Of a stretch of 64,000 nt of DNA, positions 36,401-43,210 are shown piece by piece (position 1 is the first letter of the stretch; every line of letters begins with the position of its first letter). The notes beneath the pieces are model-generated. The model ran no database searches, was not told the DNA's origin, and was given only the letters and a program-made list of their open reading frames with translations. The DNA lies in NCBI GenBank assembly GCA_023055355.1, contig JALJCS010000029.1:8433001-8497000 (forward strand). The letters are read 5' to 3'. Position numbers and translations under genes: made by a program. This stretch comes from Agelaius tricolor. Lineage: Eukaryota > Chordata > Aves > Passeriformes > Icteridae.

Positions 36401-37711
36401 AGGCACGAGTGCAGTTTGACACGGGGATAATGAAAAAACGTAGGTCATTGTGGATGACTTAAGCCTTCACAGCTGAAGAAAATGTATGAAATGCGGGGAA
36501 CATTACACGCTTGGCAGCTCCGCACATCTGCAGCAGGACAAGTGAAATACAGTTCGCCATTCTTTACCATAAACTGTGCTTGTAGGATATGCGGCACAGA
36601 GAAATTGTAATTACAGTGACAAGACAAATCAGTAATATTTAAATATTCATGAACAAAGTCTCGGACGATCAATCTATCTTTATTGTCCTTGCCTTCGTGG
36701 CTGTAATAAATAAGTAGCTGGAGCCCTCACCTTTCCTTCAAATCATTCTGCCTTTGGTGCCAAACCAGAGTTCATTTATCAGCCGCCTGGTCTAGAGTGT
36801 GGGAGATGCCCAGGGCTGGGTCTGTGCTGGTGCTGCTGGGTGAAAAACCTGGAAATTGGTGGCGGGAGGGTTGCAGCATACTCCAGTCTCTACTGTGCCT
36901 CAGACCCAAGCATCTCCTCTGTACAGGAAGGTCTGTGCATGGAGGGACCAGCACACTGCACTGGGGAGACTGGGACACTCTGTCCTCAGGATGGCTGCCC
37001 AGAGTAAAAAGGCTGGGGAGCTGCTTTTGGTGTGGCACAGCAGTCACAGCAGCCCTGACCCCAGTGTGTGCTTGCAGGTGACCACCCCTACGAGTGCGAG
37101 TTCTGCGGCAGCTGCTTCCGGGACGAGAGCACGCTGAAGGGCCACAAGCGCATCCACACCGGGGAGAAGCCCTACGAGTGCAACGGCTGTGGCAAGAAGT
37201 TCAGCCTCAAGCACCAGCTGGAGACCCACTACCGAGTCCACACAGGTACATGCTGGGGTGTCTGTGGTGAGGCTGGCAAGGACCGACCGGTGGAAGGGCT
37301 GGCATGTGGACCCGGGTGGCAGCCAGGGATGCCGAACCCGTGATGCGCTGGCGTGTCACTATTGTAACAGGGATCAATAGTCACATCGGTTCTGCTGCTC
37401 ATTACTTGGTTATCGGCTGTGCCCGCTGCGGCAGCATTGATGCTGGGCAGTTGATTAGCACTGACACCCTGTATCCCACAGGTGAGAAGCCCTTCGAGTG
37501 CAAGCTGTGCCACCAGCGCTCCCGGGACTACTCGGCCATGATCAAACACCTTCGGACCCACAATGGCGCTTCCCCTTACCAGTGCACCATCTGCCTGGAG
37601 TACTGCCCCAGCCTCTCCGCCATGCAGAAGCACATGAAGGGCCACAAACCAGAGGAGATCCCCACTGACTGGCGGATAGAGAAGACCTATCTCTACCTCT
37701 GCTATGTCTAA
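13067..37711 (+). CDS. ZBTB16: ZBTB16 (PLZF), C-terminal zinc-finger half, five exons
   Basis: Gene-level entry; coding exons are 13067-13164, 21650-21736, 34777-34947, 37078-37245 and 37482-37711. Joined, they give about 250 residues that follow the end of human PLZF almost residue for residue, ending in KTYLYLCYV and a TAA stop. ZBTB16 is a nuclear BTB/POZ zinc-finger repressor that binds DNA through its C2H2 array and recruits corepressors through its BTB domain; it acts in stem-cell maintenance, limb and axial patterning and innate-like lymphocytes (family knowledge). Fingers 2-9 of the nine are present. Every internal boundary is phase 1 with GT..AG sites, so the exons join without frameshift. 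The BTB domain, RD2 region and finger 1 must lie upstream of position 1. The gene runs towards HTR3A, which is on the opposite strand (convergent). Confidence 0.97.
15582..16120 (+). repeat. G-rich minisatellite, about 10-bp unit
   Basis: More than fifty head-to-tail copies of a 9-11 bp unit built from GCTGTGCGGG and GCTCTGCGGG, with minor variants (GTGCACG, CTCTGCAGG). Many neighbours read GGGGCTGTGC, placing runs of four G about six bases apart, which fits the G-quadruplex pattern on the plus strand. Because the units carry no stop codon, the array creates long artificial open frames on both strands; these are not genes. Confidence 0.95.
16661..16696 (+). repeat. 9-bp tandem repeat (TTATTGACA)
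   Basis: About four consecutive copies of TTATTGACA, the later ones degenerating to TTATTGACG and TTATTGGTG. Confidence 0.75.
17831..17885. repeat. AAT/ATT trinucleotide microsatellite
   Basis: A nearly pure run of AAT units interrupted by GAT and GGC, in the ZBTB16 intron. Confidence 0.9.
18934..19000 (-). mobile_element. Short CR1 LINE fragment, minus orientation
   Basis: The plus strand contains AACAGAGGCTCAGAAAGACC and CTCCAAGATCATGAAGTCCAACC, close to the standard reverse-complement CR1 3'-end words. The fragment is short and decayed. Confidence 0.6.
19120..19330. promoter_or_regulatory. Candidate conserved noncoding block (intron)
   Basis: Mixed-composition sequence with TTTATTAGGC, ATATAAATGTACGG, CGATAAGATCATC and GGCTAAATATACC words, with CpGs surviving in non-island DNA. 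No repeat and no coding signal. Called only as possible regulatory DNA. Confidence 0.25.
19638..19683. repeat. Poly-A rich tracts
   Basis: Three A-runs separated by GG and CGAGAG. No LINE or SINE body is recognisable before them, so they are annotated as simple repeat only. Confidence 0.85.
19975..20450. promoter_or_regulatory. Intronic CpG-rich block (possible CpG island)
   Basis: Dense CG dinucleotides (for example GCCGCCCTGCCCGGGG, GCGCTGCCCGCGCCG) over about 475 bp inside the finger 2 to finger 3 intron. It could be an internal promoter or enhancer-associated island. There is no TATA box and no recognisable first exon. Confidence 0.4.
20640..20860. promoter_or_regulatory. Candidate conserved noncoding block (intron)
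   Basis: Immediately after the CpG-rich block, the sequence becomes AT-rich with ATTGATTAACAG, TTATTGATCAGC and TTTAATTTCGCCG words. The ATTGAT/TGATCAG cluster resembles homeodomain or TALE-factor sites. Inference from motif texture only. Confidence 0.3.
21650..21736 (+). CDS. ZBTB16: ZBTB16 exon: zinc finger 3
   Basis: Acceptor CCCCAG ends at 21649 and donor GTACGT starts at 21737. The exon encodes one C2H2 finger, [20 protein letters not shown]..., ending HRQTHT plus a split Gly. The only difference I notice from the remembered human sequence is Leu for Phe before VCDQC. At 87 bp it carries a single finger, as expected for this exon. Confidence 0.96.
23700..24070. promoter_or_regulatory. 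Candidate conserved noncoding block (intron)
   Basis: About 370 bp of AT-rich, non-repetitive DNA with multiple GATA-core words (GCGATAATTTG, TAGATAACATG, TAGATAATTGTG) and a CAATCCGATTC segment. The GATA-site clustering is visible directly; enhancer function is inference. Confidence 0.33.
28262..28640. promoter_or_regulatory. Candidate conserved noncoding block with inverted repeat
   Basis: AT-rich, non-repetitive sequence flanked by GC-rich intron DNA. It carries a perfect 9-bp inverted repeat, AAAGTCTTT at 28299-28307 and AAAGACTTT at 28320-28328, with a 12-base spacer, followed by GGTCAAGATCAGACC and ATCAAAGGATCATT words that resemble nuclear-receptor and TCF/LEF sites. Confidence 0.35.
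31070..31480. promoter_or_regulatory. Candidate conserved noncoding block (intron)
   Basis: Low-GC block with AATTCCAATTTAATTGCAAG, TAATTATCCG and GATTAAATCGG words, no simple repeats and no coding signal, bordered by GC-rich DNA on both sides. Confidence 0.3.
32080..32410. promoter_or_regulatory. Candidate conserved noncoding block (intron)
   Basis: Contains AAAATTAATGGCG, CCATTGTGCTG (SOX-like), CTTTTAATTGTTGACAG and GCTTAATTTG words in unique sequence. Texture suggests an enhancer; not testable here. Confidence 0.28.
33170..33420. promoter_or_regulatory. Intronic CpG-dense block
   Basis: Around 250 bp very rich in CG (CCCCGCGCGCCGGCCCGGCGG and similar). It may be a small intragenic CpG island upstream of the finger 4 exon; no exon or TATA box is recognisable. 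Confidence 0.35.
33464..33495. repeat. Poly-T tract (32 bases)
   Basis: Uninterrupted T run. On the minus strand it would be a poly-A tail, but no retroposed body lies next to it. Confidence 0.95.
34020..34215. promoter_or_regulatory. Candidate conserved noncoding block (intron)
   Basis: AT-rich block 0.6 kb before the finger 4 exon, with GCTAATGAATTGCTAATAC, TAGCTAATTTTATTTCC and TATTTGCTTAATC words. The repeated GCTAAT motif is directly visible; function is inference. Confidence 0.28.
34777..34947 (+). CDS. ZBTB16: ZBTB16 exon: zinc fingers 4 and 5
   Basis: Acceptor GCACAG ends at 34776 and donor GTACGG starts at 34948 (171 bp). It encodes [19 protein letters not shown]..., the linker HAGVRSY, then finger 5 ([21 protein letters not shown]). 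Both fingers keep all four zinc ligands. Thr replaces the remembered human Ala in RFQAQS. Confidence 0.96.
34948..37077 (+). other. ZBTB16: ZBTB16 intron between finger 5 and finger 6 exons
   Basis: A 2.1 kb intron (GTACGG..TTGCAG). Its first half is GC-rich with nothing recognisable. Around 36310-36720 it becomes AT-rich and non-repetitive, with AAAATATCATTTTAAAG, AGTAATATTTAAATATTC and GTAATTACAG words, and is a candidate conserved noncoding block. Confidence 0.8.
36310..36720. promoter_or_regulatory. Candidate conserved noncoding block (intron)
   Basis: AT-rich unique sequence just upstream of the finger 6 exon, containing GTAATTACAG and TTTAAATATTCATG words. It stands out against the GC-rich flanks and has no coding potential. 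Confidence 0.3.
37078..37245 (+). CDS. ZBTB16: ZBTB16 exon: zinc fingers 6 and 7
   Basis: Acceptor TTGCAG ends at 37077 and donor GTACAT starts at 37246 (168 bp). It encodes [20 protein letters not shown]..., then the classic [16 protein letters not shown] linker and finger 7 ending HYRVHTG. Zinc ligands of both fingers are intact; Gly replaces the remembered human Ser in STLKSHKR. Confidence 0.96.
37482..37711 (+). CDS. ZBTB16: ZBTB16 last coding exon: zinc fingers 8 and 9, C-terminus
   Basis: Acceptor CCACAG ends at 37481, only 236 bp after the previous exon. It encodes [19 protein letters not shown]..., then [20 protein letters not shown] and the tail [19 protein letters not shown], with TAA at 37709-37711. 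Small differences from remembered human protein are Leu and Ala in finger 9 and Thr in EEIPPDWR. Confidence 0.96.
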
Positions 37712-39657
37712 GGGAGGAGGCAGAGGGGCAGCAGGGCCAAGTGGCAGATGACTGGGCAAAAAAAATCCCACCAAACCCGCAGCATCCATGGCCTTGTTTG
37801 TTTTCAGTTCTCATTCGTTTCTTCTCGCCGGAAGGATCCTGCAGCTCATGCCGGACCGAGGGACGCACCGGCCCCTTCTCCAACCCCATCCACACTGCTG
37901 TCCCAGCTGCTCATGCGCCTGCTGCCCTTTCACCCTTGCTGCAGGGCAGATTTCACCCTTTGCAACCCCCAGCCAGGCCCTCCGTCACCCTTGGCATTGG
38001 CCACTGGTGCTGCTGGGAAGACCATGTAGGAAAGAGGCGCTTCCCTGAAAGTGTGTGTACAGCTAGTGCTCTGGGAAGGCTTTAATTCCTGGTGTCCTGT
38101 CTCTGCATAGACCCTGCTGTGGATGCCCTGCAGAGGACCTGAGCTCCCATGTGGGGCTTGGGCCCCATTCTGGCAGGTTCTCATGCTCCCCAGGCTGCAG
38201 CATCGCAGGCAGGAAAGCACAGTGCCCTGTGAGCCACAAGTGCTTTGGCAAGAGTGTCCTGGGGGCATCCTGGCCAGAGGAGGGTGTTTGGGACAGGGAG
38301 CCAGCTGGGAGCCAGGCTGCCTTGAGGTGTTGCCTGCTGTCCAGGTGGGCTCAGGGGCGCAGGATGCTGCTGCTCTCCCCATGACCAAAGACCTCTCTAT
38401 GCATTTCTTCCTCCTTCCCTGCCTTCCTGGGGCAAGGGTGAAGCCCCTCATGGGGAGATGCAGTTGGTTTGGTGATATGCAGTCAGTGCCAGTGTTGGAG
38501 CTGTTAGTGTGTGGCATCACTCCGAATGCAGGGATCCTCTTTTCTTCTGCTGATTTGGGGCACCTGGAAGGTGCCAAGTGTGGGGTTTTTTGCCCAGCCC
38601 TCAGCCGCAGGAGCCCACAAGTAAGGGGTGCCCCGTGGCAGGCGGCTTTACTCGCCGCTTTTTTTGCTTTTTGTTTGGGTTTTTTTGAACTTTCTTTTGG
38701 AATATTTCCGCATTTAGCACATTTTACTTGAAATTACCTCATTTTTTTGTGACCTCATGAGCTTTTATTGATTTGGGAGGGACAGGGGTTGGCATGGCTG
38801 GGGTGCACCAGCCACGTGCCCAGCATTGGTGGTGGAGAGGTGGTGGGGCACTGGTGTCCCTGCCAGCCTCCTGTTGTGCATTATCCTTACCAAAACTGGT
38901 ATTTTTTGCCTGGCCCCATGGGGCTGGGGGTGTTGGTTCTGAAGCTACCTCTTGTGTTTGTTTTTGTTGTGTTTCTCCTGCGCAGCCGCGGGCTTGGTGG
39001 TTCCATCCCACAGTTCTTTTTTTGTCATTTTGCTGCGTTTGGGTGAAAAAGGGGGGAAAGGAGTGGGGGGCGGGGGGGGTGGGACAGTGTCTGGATAGTT
39101 TGGAGGGACACTGATGGCCCCTCCGGGTTTGGGGTGCCCTTCCCACCTCTCCTGGTGCCAAGCAGGGATAGGGCTGTGGGAGCAGCGTCCTCCCTGGTGC
39201 CCCAGCCCGGCTTTGCACGTGCGTGTGCCTCTGCGCGTGGGACAGCTGCTGCTCTGCGCAGGGAGGACACCGCTGCTGTACAATCCGGGATGTGACTGTG
39301 GAGAACGGCTCGTTTAATTGTTGTGCCTAAGAAAAAAACAGAAAAAATATTTAAAAAAAAAAAAGAAAACAGTTCTTTCACACAGAAAGTTGCTGCAATT
39401 TCTGGCGTGTGCACGGCAGGTCCCCGTGGTGTCTTGGTACTACCAGACACGGGTGCCATGGTGCCATGGAGCACGTGGCCGAGCTCATGTGGCTTTTTTT
39501 TTTTTTGCTTTAACCTCCCCTTCCATCCCACCATCCCTCTCCCTCAGAGACACAGCCCCCACTGCAACAGTGTTGGGGTCAGCATTGGAGTGATGCTGCT
39601 GTATCCCGGGCGCACGTCCCCGCACCGTTGGCTGTGGCGCAGCCCCTGCCACCCCTC

Positions 39658-39690
39658 CATATATATATAAGTATATATATGTGTATCATA
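39658..39690. repeat. AT dinucleotide repeat
   Basis: Runs of ATATATATAT separated by AAGT and GTGT in the inferred ZBTB16 3' UTR. Confidence 0.8.
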
Positions 39691-40386
39691 GCAGTGAGGA
39701 CCAAGCGCCGCACGGGGCCCCGTGGTCCCGGGCTCCCTCTCCCCTGGCTTGTGTCAGTGTCGTGAGCGCCCGCCTGCCCGTCCCGTTGCTCTGTGTTGCC
39801 GCTCGTGGTTCGGGTCCGTCGCTGTCCTCGTTCCGTCTACCTCAGCACCTCTCTGAGCCCGGGCGCAGAAGGTGCCCAAGTTCCCCTTTGGTTTTCTCAG
39901 AGTATCTATCGGCTCCTATTTTTTGTACGACTTTTCCTGTCTCACCGTTCGCTCCCCTGCGGTTCTGCTTGCGAGTCCTCTTTCTGTCCTCTAGCCACAG
40001 ATGCCGTTAGCTAAAAGTTTCCTGAAAAATAAAGAAAAAGAAAAAAAAAAAAAAACAGTTGTGGTGTCTCCTAGTTGCAGCTCTCTGCATCTGCCTTCGT
40101 CCTGTGTAGATTCAGATGCATTTCTTTGTAAGACTTCAGTGTTTCTGACAGAGGAAAAAAAAAAGACAAAAAAAAAAGAATATACTGCTGCAGGTTTTTT
40201 TCTCTCCATGTGTCACTAAGTGAAGTTCGTGCCTTCTATAGCAAAGAGAATATTTTTTACATCCTACTAACGGTAGATTTTTTTGTAGTGAACATTTTTT
40301 GTATTTTTATTTATAAGTCTCATAAGGAAAATAGCAATGTTCAGTTGTATACCTTGAATCTGCAGTTAGAAAACAAAAGAACAACC

Positions 40387-40392
40387 AATAAA
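40387..40392 (+). promoter_or_regulatory. ZBTB16: Probable ZBTB16 polyadenylation signal
   Basis: A canonical AATAAA followed within 30 bases by a GTTGTCTC, TG/T-rich stretch that could serve as the downstream element. A second AATAAA lies at 40028-40033, next to an A-rich tract. The choice of the distal site is inference. Confidence 0.5.
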
Positions 40393-40438
40393 GTTAATTC
40401 CGTTGTCTCAGCCTGCTGTCTCCCATTCCTATGCCCAT

Positions 40439-40473
40439 CAAGAGGAGGAGGAGGAGGAGGAGGAGGAGGAGGA
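40439..40473. repeat. AGG trinucleotide microsatellite
   Basis: About eleven uninterrupted AGG units directly after the likely ZBTB16 poly-A signal. Confidence 0.92.
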
Positions 40474-42497
40474 AGGATGCATCCCACCAGCTTGGGGCGA
40501 GCCATGGGGGTACCCACAGTGGTGAGTTTGGGGGTGCCTGCTCTGAGGGGGAAATTGCGGAGGTCCTATCCCTAAACCAGCCCCAGTGGGCGGGGGGGTC
40601 TCCCTGGAATGTCCGTGTCCCCGTGGGCAGGGAGCATCCACAGCACGCTGCCTGTGCTGCTGCCTGCCCATGTGGCTCACCAGGGAGCAGAGCAAGTTTG
40701 CCTCAATGAAAGTGAACTCGTTCATTTAAACCTGCCTGCAGAGCCGTCCGGCCCCCCGCTGCGTTAATTATCCTGTAGTTCCCGACTGATTGCTGTACAC
40801 TAAGCTTAAGCCCTCCTTTATTTATTTACTGACTACATTAACGGCAGCGCCTGCTCTCCTTTTGTGCCGTGGCAAACCGCGCAGCACCGCACGCTGCCGT
40901 CGGCCCGAGCGGGTGCTGCCAGCACCACCCGGCCCTGCCTGTGCCCGACGCTGCCCGCCACCTCGAGATGCCATCAGACATTGCTTACAGCACAGCTGGA
41001 GTCACCAAGGGCTGAGTTTTCCCAGGGATGGGTGGCATGTGCCAGTGTCCTGCTCCAGCACTTCCCAGCAGGTTTGAGGCGCTATGTGTCCATTCCAAGG
41101 CCCTGATGATGCTCCTGCCTCCCCCAGTCCCCCCAGCACAGCCTCCCAGGAAGGCTTTGGGCAAGTGGTGGGGAACTTTGGTCCAGGTTAGGGCAAGCAG
41201 AAGTGGTCCTGCTGTGAGGAACCTGCGGGCTGCAGCGCCCCACGAGAAGGGAGGCAAAGCCCAGCCTGGCACAAAGGCGTTGTTACAACAGCGGGGAAAT
41301 CGCGGCAGGACCGGGCCTTTGTGTGCACGCTCGCACAGCAGCTGGGAGCGATTATGCTGCAACAATGTTCTGTTCCATCAACATTATGTCCTCATTAAAC
41401 CTTTATTAGGAGATTAGATTCAGATTTATTGATTTTTTTTTTTTAAAGAGGAAAATCCAGGCTTCTCTCAGATGCCTGGAACTTTTTTCCCACATGCAGC
41501 ACTTCCCAAAGTAGCAAGAGGGCAAGGGGAGAATCAATCTTTCCTCCAGGACAGGCAGCTTCTCCTTCCAGGGAAAAGGACTGCTGAGCTTCTTGAGGGG
41601 GGTTAGGTTGGGTGCATGATGGCTTCCTAGCACGGGGAGGACAAGGACCAAAGTATTCAATGGGACACAGCAGCACAGATGAGCATCTTGCAGTGCAGCC
41701 TTGGGGGACATCAGGGTCACGGCGGGCAGGAGAGAGATGGCAAGGCTGGCTCAGGAGTCTTGCTGCCCAGTACCCTCGTCAAACACATGGGCTGGGTGGC
41801 ATCGCCCACCCGGGTCAATGGCCCCATTGGATTTGTCTGTTGGAGCGTTTGATGTTACACGAAGGCAGCTCATTCCAGAGGGTGTTAATTGCCCGCTGCA
41901 CTGATCAGGTCTGTAGCACCATCGATCTCGGCAGGATCAATGGGCTGATTTAGTGTCTCACGAACTCTTTAACTGGACACCTCATCAATAGGCAGCCACT
42001 TACAGACCATCAGCGCATTAGTGCAGCCGGCGCTGGCAGGAGCCCGCTCCACCCGTCCTCAGCCCCCGTCACTCAGGGGTGAGTTTTCCTGCAGGTGATG
42101 GCTCTGAGATGGTGAGTGGAAGTCTTGCTCTGGGGCTGGTGGGTTTGAGGGCAGATGTATGAGAGCCAGGTGGTGTCAACCCACCTGTCCCCCATCACCT
42201 GCCTATGCAGGGATGTTCCTAGAACATGGGATGGGCCCTTATGGTATCTGTGGCACTTCTCGCCTTGTGCCTCTGTCCCTGCAGGGGCAGATGACAGCGG
42301 GAGCTGGGATCTACTGCAGCTGTGATGGCAGTCCTGCCCCCGCGCATCTCTCCCCGTACCACGCGCTCACGGAGTCCGTCCCATTTCCATCCCAGTTTGG
42401 CCGCGGCCGGACGCGGGGTCTCTCCCACTTCCGAAGCTGCTGAGCACAAGCATGGGGGGATCTGCTGGGCAAGCATGCCCGGGGGCCCGGGGTACGA

Positions 42498-42504
42498 TAT
42501 AAAG
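42498..42504 (+). promoter_or_regulatory. TATA box-like element of a possible antisense promoter
   Basis: TATAAAG in the context CGATATAAAGGCAGC, followed by a CpG-dense stretch (about 42520-42710). It points on the plus strand into the 3' end of HTR3A. Both elements are seen directly; promoter activity is inference. Confidence 0.35.
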
Positions 42505-42714
42505 GCAGCAGCCGGGGTGAGGGGTAGGGGAGCCGAGGACAGCAGGACCCTTGGGGAGGTGGGGATCCCCCGAAGCAGGGGGGACCCCACCCGATGCCGG
42601 GGACCCCGGCTCGGGAGGCGGCGGGGCCGGGCGGCGGGGCCGCTGTCCGCGGTGCTGAAGCCGCGGCCGTGGCCGGGCCGGGCCGGAGGCGCTCCCGGGG
42701 CTGGCAGGGGAAGC

Positions 42715-42785
42715 ATGGAGAGAGGTTTGGGCAGGGTCATGGGGTCCTGGGGGCTCCTGCTCAGCTCCGCCTTCCCGCTGCGGAG
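42715..42785 (+). CDS. Possible first coding exon of an unrecognised plus-strand transcript
   Basis: An ATG with good initiation context (A at -3, G at +4) starts MERGLGRVMGSWGLLLSSAF and reaches PLRR just before a consensus donor (CGGAG|GTGAGG, GT at 42786). It follows the TATA box and CpG-dense sequence at a sensible distance. The short hydrophobic stretch resembles a signal peptide. No downstream exon could be identified and no protein family is recognised, so this may well be chance in GC-rich sequence or the start of a noncoding antisense RNA to HTR3A. Confidence 0.2.
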
Positions 42786-42911
42786 GTGAGGGACGTGAGG
42801 GATGCGCCCGCCTGGGTGGACAGACACTGGCCAGAGCCAGGGAGTCCCAGAGCCAGGGAGAACCCACCAGAGTGAGGTCCCCCATCTCCCGCCCTGAGCA
42901 CCGGGCACTGC

Positions 42912-43210
42912 TCAGGCATCCCTCCACACCGACCAGAGGGTGCCCAGTGTGATGCTGTAAGCCAGGACGGCTGCCAGGTACACCCGGAACAGCAGCACAT
43001 CCAACACGTAGCCCACTTGCAGCCACTCCCGGGCGAGGTCGCGGAATTCCTCCCGTTTTTCCAGGAGCTGGTGGATTGCCGTGGTCTCACGCAGGACCTC
43101 CTGCAGTGCTGCTGAGCCCTCCGGCCGGCCAGCAAAGGCCAGTGCAGGCCTCGTGCCCCCCACTGCCCCGCACTCCCGGGGGTCCTCACAGGCATAGGGG
43201 GTCGGCTTGG
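42912..43210 (-). CDS. HTR3A: HTR3A exon 9: MA helix, M4 and stop
   Basis: Encodes a variable linker, the MA helix (QLLEKREEFRDLAREWLQVG) and M4 (RVYLAAVLAYSITLGTLW), ending WSVWRDA with TGA at 42914-42912. Arg440, Arg444 and Arg448 keep the i, i+4, i+8 spacing of the three arginines that give mammalian 5-HT3A its very low single-channel conductance. Confidence 0.95.

Larger units (their letters stand above)
37712..40410 (+). other. ZBTB16: ZBTB16 3' untranslated region (inferred extent)
   Basis: Follows the TAA stop and contains no further exon. The extent is inferred from the last AATAAA at 40387-40392, about 2.7 kb after the stop. The distal part is T- and A-rich, with a TATA-type dinucleotide stretch at 39658-39690 and several A-runs (39350, 40040, 40155), consistent with 3' UTR sequence. 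An earlier AATAAA at 40028-40033 could give a shorter end. Confidence 0.6.
40474..42911. other. ZBTB16-HTR3A convergent intergenic region
   Basis: Space between two genes that face each other. Two AATAAA hexamers on the minus strand (plus coordinates 41402-41407 and 41425-41430) could end HTR3A transcripts about 1.5 kb after its stop. Around 41.84-42.0 kb there is AT-richer unique sequence. The 42.48-42.79 kb part is a TATA and CpG-rich promoter-like segment listed separately. Confidence 0.6.
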
